Assembly (NCBI RefSeq): GCF_003937915.1
Contig: NZ_RHUM01000003.1
Coordinates: 295,703 to 359,702 of the forward strand
Source: Erwinia sp. 198
Lineage (GTDB): Bacteria > Pseudomonadota > Gammaproteobacteria > Enterobacterales > Enterobacteriaceae
Reading direction: 5' to 3'
Length of the DNA stretch: 64,000 bases
Positions 1 through 8,654 of this stretch are shown piece after piece; within the stretch, counting starts at the first letter, position 1; the number at the start of each line of letters is the position of its first letter. The notes below the pieces were generated by a model. That model saw nothing but the letters and a program-made list of their open reading frames with translations, searched no databases and had not been told where the DNA came from. The position numbers and the translations under genes are program-made.

Positions 1-612
1 GTGGTGGTTGCCGCCGCGCCTGCCGCATCGGTAACGGTAGCGGTAATGGTCGCGGTGCCCGCTGCCAGCGCCTGCACGGCCGCAGCCGGAACGGCCACGC
101 TCCACGCGCCGCTGCCGTCAACGGTGGCGGTGTAGGTTTGCCCGTTCAGGGTAACGGTAACGGTCTGCCCCTGCTGCACGTTGCTGGTGGTGCCGCTGAT
201 GGTCTGCGCCTGCTGCTGCTCGCCGTTATCCAGCACGTCGTCGCCCGCAAAGGCGGCGATGGTGATGGCGGGTACGGTAGTCGGGGCGTTAACGGTGAAA
301 TCATGGGTGGTGGTTGCCGCCGCGCCTGCCGCATCGGTAACGGTAGCGGTAATGGTCGCGGTGCCCGCCGCCAGCGCCTGCACGGCCGCAGCCGGGACGG
401 CCACGCTCCACGCGCCGCTGCCGTCAACGGTGGCGGTGTAGGTTTGTCCGTTCAGGGTAACGGTAACGGTCTGACCCTGCTGCACGTTGCTGGTGGTGCC
501 GCTGATGGTCTGCGCCTGCTGCTGCTCGCCGTTATCCAGCACGTCGTCGCCCGCAAAGGCAGCGATAGCGATGGAAGGCGTGGTCGGCGTGACCGCGCCA
601 GCTTCTACCGTA
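1..612. repeat. Two near-identical 306-bp tandem repeats inside the adhesin gene
   Basis: The sequence at 1-254 recurs at 307-560 with an exact 306-bp offset and only about four substitutions, all apparently synonymous. The unit equals 102 codons, one Ig-like domain. Similarity drops in the last ~50 bp of the unit, the linker between domains. A third, more divergent unit lies upstream in the gene at about 600-900. Recent duplication or gene conversion is likely, and repeat number may vary between strains. Confidence 0.85.
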
Positions 613-1424
613 AAGGTTTCAGCGGTGGTCGCCGTGCCGCCCGCATTGTTGGTCACGCTGACGGTCAGCGTATTGCTGCCTTCCGGTAACGTAGCCAGGG
701 CGGCGGCCGGTAAGGTGATGCTCCAGCTGCCATCGGCCCCGACCGTGGTGGTATAGGTCACGCCGTTGAGCACGACGGTAACGGTGTTGCCCGCTTCCGT
801 GCCGCTGGTAGTACCGTTCAGCGTCTGGTCAGAATTTTTTTCCGCCGTCGACAGGGTATTATCGCCGGTTAACGGATTGACGGTAAGGGATGGCGCTACT
901 GCTGCTGCATCATCATCGCCGCCGCCGCCGCCGCCGCCACCGCCGCCTGCCAGTGCGGCGACGCCTGCTGCGCCAAGGCCGAGCGCGCCGATACCTGCGG
1001 CAGTGATAACCCCGGTGGTTGCGCCGGTATCAGCCAGCAGCAGCGGTTCCAGCGAACCAAGCGATTCATACTGTGGCGTAATCGTCATGGCCGCCTGCGC
1101 ATCGGCAAACTCATTGGTGACCGGGAAAAGCGCATGTTCAGGCGGATTGACGCCGTCGTCAAAAACCAGCTCGCTGTGATCGCCGTCAACGTCATCCAGG
1201 AAAAATTGCTGATAGCGTTTAACGCTGCCGTCACGCATGTGGACAATGAGATCGTTCCCCTGGCGTTCGAACTCGGTCACCATGGCGCGGGTTCCATGAA
1301 TGCGGACTACGCTGGGTTGATTCAGGAGGATGGTATTGTTGGAGTTCCCTGCAGCGACCTGAGAAAGAATGCTGCCATCGTCGCGCGAAAGTATTTCCAC
1401 GCTGCCATCAGTAAGCTGAGCCAT
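1..1424 (-). CDS. Bap-type large repeat adhesin, N-terminal part (runs off left edge)
   Basis: Open reading frame on the minus strand with no stop before the window edge; 474 codons are visible. ATG at 1424 has a GAGG box 6 nt upstream; an in-frame ATG at 1448 lacks a good ribosome site. The N-terminus (MAQLTDGSVEILSRDDG...) resembles the BapA prefix-like domain of biofilm proteins secreted by type I systems. A hydrophobic Ala/Gly stretch around residues 138-158 is followed by ten glycines and three aspartates near residues 160-172, then roughly 100-residue Ig-like repeats rich in Thr and Val. The second and third repeats are almost identical. Function in surface attachment or biofilm is inferred from the family. 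The C-terminal secretion signal and any transporter genes lie outside the window. Confidence 0.85.
   Translation of the reverse strand, partial: MAQLTDGSVEILSRDDGSILSQVAAGNSNNTILLNQPSVVRIHGTRAMVTEFERQGNDLIVHMRDGSVKRYQQFFLDDVDGDHSELVFDDGVNPPEHALFPVTNEFADAQAAMTITPQYESLGSLEPLLLADTGATTGVITAAGIGALGLGAAGVAALAGGGGGGGGGGDDDAAAVAPSLTVNPLTGDNTLSTAEKNSDQTLNGTTSGTEAGNTVTVVLNGVTYTTTVGADGSWSITLPAAALATLPEGSNTLTVSVTNNAGGTATTAETFTVEAGAVTPTTPSIAIAAFAGDDVLDNGEQQQAQTISGTTSNVQQGQTVTVTLNGQTYTATVDGSGAWSVAVPAAAVQALAAGTATITATVTDAAGAAATTTHDFTVNAPTTVPAITIAAFAGDDVLDNGEQQQAQTISGTTSNVQQGQTVTVTLNGQTYTATVDGSGAWSVAVPAAAVQALAAGTATITATVTDAAGAAATT
918..947. repeat. Glycine-codon triplet tract in the adhesin
   Basis: On the coding (minus) strand ten consecutive glycine codons, nine GGC and one GGT, are followed by three GAT codons. 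The tract separates the conserved N-terminal domain from the Ig-like repeats. Unit changes would alter linker length by single residues without shifting the frame. Confidence 0.7.
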
Positions 1425-2437
1425 AGTAACCTCGTGTACACCAGACATTGAATGTTTCACACGTAAACATGAAGAAAACCTTCATCTTTACGCGCAAAGT
1501 AATAGATCGCCTTACCCGAGGGCAGGCGGCTTTACCTGGTGCAACGACATTTCCGGCGGGCATAGAAATGTTAAAAACAACCTAAAAAGAGGCGCTGATA
1601 CGCTATTTTTTTTAACTTTTATCTTTCTGATAGTATGAAAAACCCCGCCACTCGGCTTGATTAATATTTATCGACAGGATAAACATAATTTATAATTTGA
1701 CTTAGTTTACAATTCTGCAAAATGTCAACTATCAAATAAAATTGATGAAATAACGCATTAATAAATTGATTTAACTTAAGGAATTTTTTTAAGGAAGTGT
1801 AAAAAATGTAACAGCTCCCGGAAGATTTACTGCCGCCGCTGCCGCTCGTTTTTTTTGACCGCGCGCAAATTTTCATATCAGCGTGCAGAAACCGGTAAAG
1901 ATAAACGGCATGGGTAGTACAAAAAAACAGCAGTATCGAGAGACAGACAAAAGCGCATTAAAACGCTTTTTTTACCTCTGGCCAATGATTTGAGTTAAGA
2001 GAAGATGGCGCGCTATCCACCAGGAGTTATCTGTAAAATCACCTTTAGCCTCAATATTTGATTAACAGGGGCTTTTTTTCAGGTTATTTAACACAAACGC
2101 CCGCGTCGCTATGGTTTTGTCGCGATATAATATGCGCCTTGCCCGTGGCGCGTTCTTCTTTAATTTAGCGAAATGTGATAAAAAGTAGTGTTTACTGCGA
2201 CAAGCTTTTAACGGAACCTATGACGATTCAGGATGCCAGACCCGCAAGCGCCTGCGCGCTGGCCGCCCCCCACGCGATTTCTTTGTTTACACGCGCGTGG
2301 CCACACAACAGATCCTTGTGTTCCGATGAATCGCCAGGCAGCTACTGCCCGCCTTCCGTTGTCTCATTCGTCCTTTTGTTCGCGGCTTGCCTTTACCTGT
2401 GCCTGACTGATGGCTCGTTAACTGGGGTTCCACGGCT
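1425..2437. other. Divergent intergenic region between adhesin and rcsD
   Basis: About 1 kb without a supported gene. The stretch from about 1560 to 1830 is clearly AT-rich compared with its neighbours and contains several A/T runs, the composition expected of an H-NS-type silenced promoter region upstream of an adhesin (inference). A hairpin with a T-run lies at 1949-1973 and a TATAAT hexamer at 2126-2131 could belong to the rcsD promoter, but no convincing -35 was found. No micF-like RNA or ompC was recognised, although E. coli carries them here. An 88-codon frame at 2175-2441 has no family resemblance and is not called. Confidence 0.5.
1949..1973 (+). terminator. Candidate intrinsic terminator in the adhesin-rcsD gap
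   Basis: A 7-bp stem AAAAGCG/CGCTTTT with an 8-nt loop, followed by a T-run to 1973. No plus-strand gene is seen upstream, so if real it would end a short transcript such as a small RNA. The opposite strand also has T-rich flanks. AT-rich surroundings make chance occurrence plausible. Confidence 0.3.
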
Positions 2438-5083
2438 ATGATGCCCTACAAATTTCCACTGACTTCCGGTAACGTCACCCGGTTTTTCGTGATGTTTATC
2501 CTGGTACTGCTGTTGGCATCCGGATTTATGATCCACAACGCCGTTAACGCCTGGCTGACCGATAAACGCTATGCGATGGCGGATATCGCTCACGTTATGC
2601 AGAAGCGTATCGACACCTACCGGTTTGCAACCTGGCAGATTTATGAAAATCTTGCGGCCAATGCCGCGGGCTCGCCGCCGAACAGCCTGCAGGAAACCCG
2701 CCTGCGTCCCGATGTTTATTATCTTGAGAAAACCCGCCGTAAAACCGAAGCGCTGATTTTTGGCTCGCACGACAGCAGCACGCTGGATATGACGCTGCGT
2801 ATGTCTAATTATCTGGATACGCTATGGGGCGCCGAAAACAGCACCTGGTCAATGTATTTTCTCAACGGGCAGGATAACAGCCTGATTTTAATTTCGACGC
2901 TGCCGTTAAAGGATATGGCGACGCGTTATAAAGAGAGCGCCATCAGCACTATTGTCGATGCGCGCCGCGCGGAGATGCTCCAGCAGGCCAACGCGCTGGA
3001 CGAACGGGAAAGCTTCTCGCCGCTACGCCGCTTTACCTGGCAGAATGACCACTATTTTACCGTACGCACCACCTTTAACCAACCGGGCCATCTGGCTACG
3101 GTGGTCGCCTTCGATTTGCCGATTAACGATCTGATCCCGCTGAATATGCCGTTGGAAAATTTCCAGCTGAAGCAGGATACGGCCGGTACCGGCAGCAGCG
3201 TGGATGAAGACAGCACCCACAGCACTAAGGTAACGCTGCTTAACCCCAATGTAGAAATCGCCGCCTCGCTGACCAGCACGCCCCTGCAGCTGGTTTATCG
3301 CGTGCCGATCCTCGGCCTGATCGCCGATACGCTGCGTAACCTGATATGGCCGCTGCTGGCGAATTTTGTGCTGCTGCTGCTTTCGCTGGCCGGCCTGCTG
3401 CTGCTGCGCCAGCAGTCGCTGCGCCCCAGCGAAAACCAGAGCGCCGAACTGGAGTCGCTGCGCGTCCTTAACGAAGAGATTGTGGCCAGCCTGCCGGTTG
3501 GCCTGCTGGTGTATGACTTTGCCAGCAACCGCACGATTATCAGCAACAAAATCGCCGAGCACCTGCTCCCGCATCTCAATCTGCAAAAGATTATCAATAT
3601 GTCCGATCAGCATCAGGGCGTGTTGCAGGCTACCGTTAACAACGAAGTTTATGAGATCCGCCATGCGCGCAGTATGCTGGCGGCCAGCACCCAGCTGTTT
3701 ATGATGCGCGATCAGGATCGCGAGCTGCTGGTGAATAAAAAGCTGCAAAAAGCGCAGCAGGTGCTGGATAAAAGCCACCAGACGCGTCAGCAGCTGTTGC
3801 AGAATCTGGGACACGCGCTGAACCGGCCGCTGGGCGATGTGATCGGCCATTTGCAGGCAATCGAATCCGCGCAGCCGGGCGAACAGCTGGAAGACGCGCT
3901 GCAGGAAGCGCAGGCGCTGCGTCGGCTGGTGGATGATATCGTGCTGTTAAATCGTCTGGAAACGCATGACTGGGCGCCGGACGCCGAAGCCTTTAACCTG
4001 CAAAGCGTGCTTGATGAGCTGGTGACCGAGGCCCTGCCCTCGCTGCGGCGTAAAGGGCTGAAGCTGGTGGTCAGCAACCGCCTGAACAGCGACGAGAACC
4101 GTTTTGGCGATCGGCGCGCCATTTACAAAATCCTGACCACCCTGCTGCACTATTCCATTACCAGCACCAGCTGGGGCCGCATCTCTGTTGAGGTCAGCCA
4201 TCCTGCCGATCGGCCGGACAGGCTGGCGATTGAAATGGTGGATACCGGCGCCGGACTGACGGTGGACGAGATGGGCAACACCGATTTTCCTTTCCTCGGC
4301 GAAACCAGCTTTGACCGTTTTGGTCAGGCTTCGGGGCTGGCGTTTTTCCTTTGTAAGCAGCTGTGCAAACAGCTTGGCGGGCATCTTGAAATTGTCGCGC
4401 GTCCCGATATCGGCACGCGTTACAGCATCCAGGTTCATGCACCGCAGGAACACCAGCAGGCTCAGGAAGAGAAGCTGCTGGAAGGTCTGACCGCGTTAAT
4501 TGATATCAACGTGGATGAGGTCAGAAAAATTGTGGTGCATCAGTTAGAAAACTGGGGCGCCAGCTGTATTACGCCGGACGAGCGTTTTTCCGGACAGGAT
4601 CACGATGTGCTGGTCACGGACGACCCGGCCAGCCTGACGGCCTGGTCGCTGCTGCTGACGGATGATGAGGCGGGCTACACCGCGCTTTCCCGCGATCGCT
4701 TCAGGGTGAATTTCAATATCAGCAGCGCTATGCAGGATGCGTTACTGCAGCTTATTGAGCTTCAGCTGGCCCTGGATGAGACCGAAGAAGAGGAGACGCC
4801 TGCGCAGCTGTTCGCGCCAGGCTATTTCCAGCTGTTTGTTGAGACAGTACCAGATGATGTAAAGAGATTGTATAATGAGGCAGCAGAAAAGGACTTGAGT
4901 TCGCTTGCTCAGACTGCGCATCGCCTGAAGGGTGTGTTTGCCATGCTTAATTTGACACCGGGCAAGCAGCTTTGTGAAACGTTAGAACAGCACATAACCG
5001 AGTGTGACAATTCAAACATTAAAAATACCACCAGTGAAATTGACCGCTACGTCAACGAACTGCTGCAGCAAGGTAACCAATAA
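2438..5083 (+). CDS. rcsD: Rcs phosphorelay phosphotransfer protein RcsD
   Basis: 881 residues; E. coli RcsD has 890. It transfers phosphate from RcsC to RcsB at the inner membrane. One membrane segment lies at about residues 15-33, a periplasmic region follows, and a second membrane segment lies at about 290-320. Then come a degenerate histidine-kinase-like/ATPase-like region and a C-terminal HPt domain with the motif AQTAHRLKGVFAML, whose phospho-accepting histidine is His828. The long block around YLEKTRRKTEALIFGSHD is typical of the family. Two adjacent ATGs (2438, 2441) are possible starts. The stop at 5081-5083 is one base from the rcsB start, so the two are almost certainly cotranscribed, although rcsB has an additional promoter inside rcsD in E. 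coli. Confidence 0.95.
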   Translation: MMPYKFPLTSGNVTRFFVMFILVLLLASGFMIHNAVNAWLTDKRYAMADIAHVMQKRIDTYRFATWQIYENLAANAAGSPPNSLQETRLRPDVYYLEKTRRKTEALIFGSHDSSTLDMTLRMSNYLDTLWGAENSTWSMYFLNGQDNSLILISTLPLKDMATRYKESAISTIVDARRAEMLQQANALDERESFSPLRRFTWQNDHYFTVRTTFNQPGHLATVVAFDLPINDLIPLNMPLENFQLKQDTAGTGSSVDEDSTHSTKVTLLNPNVEIAASLTSTPLQLVYRVPILGLIADTLRNLIWPLLANFVLLLLSLAGLLLLRQQSLRPSENQSAELESLRVLNEEIVASLPVGLLVYDFASNRTIISNKIAEHLLPHLNLQKIINMSDQHQGVLQATVNNEVYEIRHARSMLAASTQLFMMRDQDRELLVNKKLQKAQQVLDKSHQTRQQLLQNLGHALNRPLGDVIGHLQAIESAQPGEQLEDALQEAQALRRLVDDIVLLNRLETHDWAPDAEAFNLQSVLDELVTEALPSLRRKGLKLVVSNRLNSDENRFGDRRAIYKILTTLLHYSITSTSWGRISVEVSHPADRPDRLAIEMVDTGAGLTVDEMGNTDFPFLGETSFDRFGQASGLAFFLCKQLCKQLGGHLEIVARPDIGTRYSIQVHAPQEHQQAQEEKLLEGLTALIDINVDEVRKIVVHQLENWGASCITPDERFSGQDHDVLVTDDPASLTAWSLLLTDDEAGYTALSRDRFRVNFNISSAMQDALLQLIELQLALDETEEEETPAQLFAPGYFQLFVETVPDDVKRLYNEAAEKDLSSLAQTAHRLKGVFAMLNLTPGKQLCETLEQHITECDNSNIKNTTSEIDRYVNELLQQGNQ

Positions 5084-5084
5084 T

Positions 5085-5735
5085 ATGAACAACCTGAACG
5101 TAATTATTGCCGATGACCATCCTATTGTTCTGTTCGGCATTCGCAAGTCACTTGAACAGATTGAATGGGTCAATGTTGTCGGTGAGTTCGAAGATTCCAC
5201 AGCATTAATCAACAGCCTATCCAAGCTCGACGCCAACGTCCTGATCACCGATCTGTCGATGCCTGGTGAAAAATATGGCGACGGTATTACGCTGATTAAG
5301 TATATCAAGCGTCACTATCCGGACCTGTCGATCATCGTACTGACCATGAACAACAACCCGGCCATCCTCAGCGCCGTGCTGGACCTGGACATTGAAGGGA
5401 TCGTGCTGAAACAGGGCGCGCCAACCGACCTGCCTAAGGCGCTGGCCGCACTGCAAAAAGGCAAGAAGTACACACCGGAAAGCGTGGCTAAACTGCTGGA
5501 GAAAATCAGCGCGGGCGGCTATGGCGACAAGCGCCTGTCCCCGAAAGAGAGCGAAGTGCTGCGCCTGTTTGCGGAAGGTTTCCTGGTAACCGAAATCGCC
5601 AAGAAGCTGAACCGCAGCATCAAAACCATCAGTAGCCAGAAGAAGTCGGCGATGATGAAGCTGGGCGTGGATAATGATATCGCGCTGCTGAACTATCTTT
5701 CATCCGTCAGCACCATGCCGGTGGATAAAGACTAA
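5085..5735 (+). CDS. rcsB: Response regulator RcsB
   Basis: 216 residues, the same length as E. coli RcsB and nearly identical along its length. The receiver domain (1-~125) carries acidic residues in IIADDHP and the phosphorylated Asp56 in LITDLSMPG. The C-terminal LuxR-type helix-turn-helix (about 150-205) reads KESEVLRLFAEGFLVTEIAKK. RcsB activates capsule, envelope-stress and division genes and represses flagella, alone or with partners such as RcsA. The ATG at 5085 follows the rcsD stop by one base; a longer upstream frame from 5004 overlaps rcsD and is rejected because homology starts with MNNLNVIIADD. A strong terminator follows at 5762. Confidence 0.97.
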   Translation: MNNLNVIIADDHPIVLFGIRKSLEQIEWVNVVGEFEDSTALINSLSKLDANVLITDLSMPGEKYGDGITLIKYIKRHYPDLSIIVLTMNNNPAILSAVLDLDIEGIVLKQGAPTDLPKALAALQKGKKYTPESVAKLLEKISAGGYGDKRLSPKESEVLRLFAEGFLVTEIAKKLNRSIKTISSQKKSAMMKLGVDNDIALLNYLSSVSTMPVDKD

Positions 5736-5761
5736 ATTCCCGGGACCTGTCGATCTGTTCT

Positions 5762-5788
5762 AAGCCTGGCTCCCGCCAGGCTTTTTTT
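5762..5788. terminator. Terminator between convergent rcsB and rcsC
   Basis: Nine-base stem AAGCCTGGC/GCCAGGCTT with a 4-nt loop and a run of seven T after it on the plus strand. It lies between the converging ends of rcsB and rcsC. The T-run favours rcsB; rcsC may share the stem, with fewer T residues on its side. Confidence 0.85.
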
Positions 5789-5798
5789 ATCGCCCTCG

Positions 5799-8654
5799 TT
5801 ACCCTTCCCGGCTTTTTCTGACCCGATCCGCGTAAAACGCCAGCGTCTGCTGTAGCGTGTCCAGCGTAACCGGCTTCGACAGGCAGTTATCCATGCCCGC
5901 TTCCATACAGCGCTGTTTTTCTTCCGCCAGCGCGTTGGCGGTGACGCCAACCACCGGGAAGGTGAGGCCCAGCTGCCGCAAGCGCTGCGTCAGGCGGTAA
6001 CCGTCCATATTCGGCATGTTGACGTCGGTCAGGACAATATCAATCTCGTTGCGGCTCAGCACGTTGAGCGCGTCCACGCCGTCCTGCGCCGTTTTCACCC
6101 GATAACCCAACGAGCCAAGCTGATCGGATAGCAGCATGCGGTTGATAGGGTGATCGTCCACCACCAGGATAAGAATATCTTCGTTGGTGACGCTTTTCTC
6201 GTCCGTTTCCGGCAGTTCCGACGAAGCATCCGGCATCTCCACCTCCACGCGATAGATGCGTCCCAACAGCGCGGGCAGCTCGTGCGGCGTAGTGGTGCCG
6301 TAAACCCAACGCCCCGGCGACAGCTCCTGCGGGCCGTCGTTGTGGCTGCCGTCAAAGCGGATAGTCGCCCGATGCACCTGCTGGCTCTGGAAGTCGTAAT
6401 CGGTCACGATCACGTCATCCGGCTCACAGCGGCTTAGCTCATGCAGGCGCTGCACCTTCAGGCCGTGCCCGTCGAGCAATTTTTCCAGGAAGGCGGCCAG
6501 CGCCTCGTTACGCAGTTCCAGCCAGCAGGCTTTGCCTTCCAGGCCTTCATGCCGCTGCGGGGTTTTCACCTTGCTGTTATAAAGCGGAATGCGCACGATA
6601 AACTGGCTGCCCATTCCCGGTTCGGAATCGACCTCAATATCGCCGTCCATCATATTGATCAGCTTTTCACAGATAGCCAGACCCAGGCCGGTGCCCTGGA
6701 AATTACGCTGCACGCCGGTGCCGACCTGGAAGAACGGATCGAACAGACGGGTGATCTCTTTGGCCGGTATGCCCACGCCGGTATCGCGTACGCGGAAAGC
6801 CAGATAGCCATCCTTAACGTAAGCCTGCAAAATAATGCCGCCGGTGTGGGTAAACTTAATTGCATTGTTTAACAGGTTAGAGATGACCTGCTGAAGGCGG
6901 ATCGGATCGCCGTCCAGCGTGACCGGCACGTCGCTATCGATAAAGCACCAGAGCGTCAGTCGTTTTTTCACTACCATCGCCAGATAGTTAGAGGCGATAT
7001 GGGTGATCACCTCGCGCGGCGCGAACTCACGTGGTTCAATACGCAGCTGCTCTGACTCAATTTTGGAAAAGTCGAGAATATCGCTGATGATTTTCAGCAG
7101 CAGGCTGGAAGAATTATTCATCGCCGTGACCAGCGACTCTACGCCTTTCGGCAGCGCGCGGGTTTGCAGCAAATCCAGGTTGCCGATAATGCCGTACAGC
7201 GGCGTGCGTAACTCGTGGCTGACCGTGGCCAGGAACATGGATTTCGACTGGCTGGCCTGCTCGGCTGCCTGCGCCATTTCCTGTAGCGACTCTTCCATTT
7301 TTACGCGCGCGCTGACGTCCACCAGCACGCAAATCGCCACGTTTTCGTTGCGATAGCGCGAATGCACAAAGCTGATTTGCAAATTGGTATTGCTGCCGGT
7401 CAGCACGTCGACAAAGTTAACCTGCTGGCCGCAAATAATTTCGGTCAGGCGCTGCCTGTCTTCCTGCGTCAGCATACTGAGGTAGTTATGCGCCAGCTCG
7501 TTGCTGAGGATATTAGTGCCGTCACTGGTGCGCAGGATACAAATGCCGACCGGAGCAGAGGCGACGATTTTGCGGTTAAACTGCTCGTGCTCTTCCAGGC
7601 GATGGGCATTATCTTCGGCAGGCAAAAACATGCGCCGCTCAAACAGCCAGGCCAGCGTAAACAGAATGATGGCGCTGATGACGTTAAGCAGGATGGCATT
7701 GATGATCAGCATTTTCAGCTTTTCGACCATCTCGTTAGTCTGCACTGAATAGACCATGGTCAGCGAGGACGGCGTCAGCGTTTTTTTCAGCACCAGCTGT
7801 TTGTAGCCGTTGATATAGCCGAACCAGGTACTGTCGTCGGGCAGATCGTCCAGCGATACCCGACTGCCGGGGCGGGAAGAAGTCAGCACGCGCTGATTGT
7901 CTGCGTCCAGCAGCATAGCGTTGACCGGGAAGCTGCCCGGCACCACAAAATCATCCAGGCGGATGCTTTGCTCAATACCCAGCAGCGCCGCCATTTTGCT
8001 GGCGACATAAACCGGCGTCACCATATAGTAGTAGCCCGTACCGGGCTGGCTGGCCGGTGCGATCCAGAAGAAGCTGTTTTTGCGCTCTTCGTCATTGCCG
8101 CTGCGGTATTTCAGGATGCGTTCGTGCAGCGCTTTCAGCGCGCGCTCCCGGTCGGCGGATGCGTTGCCGACGCCAAAGTCTGCCATGCACAGGCTTTCAC
8201 CGCCGATAAAGAACACCCTGTTCAGCTCATAGGCGGAAGCAAAATTGGCTTTCCAGTAGTGCAGGAAATAGCTCAGCGACTCCAGCGAATTGCGCCAGAC
8301 GTCGCTCATGGCGCTACAGTCAGAGTCGGAATAGAGCGGATAAAACTGTGGCAGCGCCGTTTTGCCGGGAAAAACGCCGTTGAGCACGTCAAGGCCGTTG
8401 GCGGACGCGTTCAGCCGGTTCTCAGCGATATACTTCAGTTCTCGCGTAACGTCTGTTGAATGGCGAACATACCACTGCGCCTGCTCAAAGCTGGCATTGA
8501 ATTCCTGCCGTACCTGCGCCTCTTTCTCGTGCAGCACGTTAATAATATAAAAGGTGGTGAGCAGCGCACCAAGCGTCCAGAGCATCAGCGCCAGCGCCCG
8601 GAACAGATAGCGAGAGATCCTTAACGTCGTTCTGAACGAGACTAAATATTTCAA
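5799..8654 (-). CDS. rcsC: Hybrid sensor histidine kinase RcsC
   Basis: 951 residues (E. coli 949). Inner-membrane sensor kinase that feeds phosphate to RcsD. Membrane segments lie at about 20-42 and 312-337, with a periplasmic sensor region between. After them come a PAS-like region, the dimerisation/phospho-acceptor motif FLATVSHELRTP with His480, an ATPase domain with DTGVGIP and GTGLGLAICEKL, the RcsC-specific linker domain, and a C-terminal receiver with Asp877 in IVLTDVNMPNMDG. All key residues are present. The gene converges with rcsB, as in E. coli. The start MKYLVSFRTTL aligns with the E. coli protein. Confidence 0.96.
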   Translation of the reverse strand: MKYLVSFRTTLRISRYLFRALALMLWTLGALLTTFYIINVLHEKEAQVRQEFNASFEQAQWYVRHSTDVTRELKYIAENRLNASANGLDVLNGVFPGKTALPQFYPLYSDSDCSAMSDVWRNSLESLSYFLHYWKANFASAYELNRVFFIGGESLCMADFGVGNASADRERALKALHERILKYRSGNDEERKNSFFWIAPASQPGTGYYYMVTPVYVASKMAALLGIEQSIRLDDFVVPGSFPVNAMLLDADNQRVLTSSRPGSRVSLDDLPDDSTWFGYINGYKQLVLKKTLTPSSLTMVYSVQTNEMVEKLKMLIINAILLNVISAIILFTLAWLFERRMFLPAEDNAHRLEEHEQFNRKIVASAPVGICILRTSDGTNILSNELAHNYLSMLTQEDRQRLTEIICGQQVNFVDVLTGSNTNLQISFVHSRYRNENVAICVLVDVSARVKMEESLQEMAQAAEQASQSKSMFLATVSHELRTPLYGIIGNLDLLQTRALPKGVESLVTAMNNSSSLLLKIISDILDFSKIESEQLRIEPREFAPREVITHIASNYLAMVVKKRLTLWCFIDSDVPVTLDGDPIRLQQVISNLLNNAIKFTHTGGIILQAYVKDGYLAFRVRDTGVGIPAKEITRLFDPFFQVGTGVQRNFQGTGLGLAICEKLINMMDGDIEVDSEPGMGSQFIVRIPLYNSKVKTPQRHEGLEGKACWLELRNEALAAFLEKLLDGHGLKVQRLHELSRCEPDDVIVTDYDFQSQQVHRATIRFDGSHNDGPQELSPGRWVYGTTTPHELPALLGRIYRVEVEMPDASSELPETDEKSVTNEDILILVVDDHPINRMLLSDQLGSLGYRVKTAQDGVDALNVLSRNEIDIVLTDVNMPNMDGYRLTQRLRQLGLTFPVVGVTANALAEEKQRCMEAGMDNCLSKPVTLDTLQQTLAFYADRVRKSREG

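Noticed and set aside
138..1451. Several plus-strand frames over the adhesin region
   Set aside because: They are antisense to a continuous minus-strand frame with clear adhesin repeats; the repeats produce matching shadow frames.
2175..2441. 88-codon frame before rcsD
   Set aside because: No recognisable similarity, no good ribosome site, overlaps the rcsD start in another frame.
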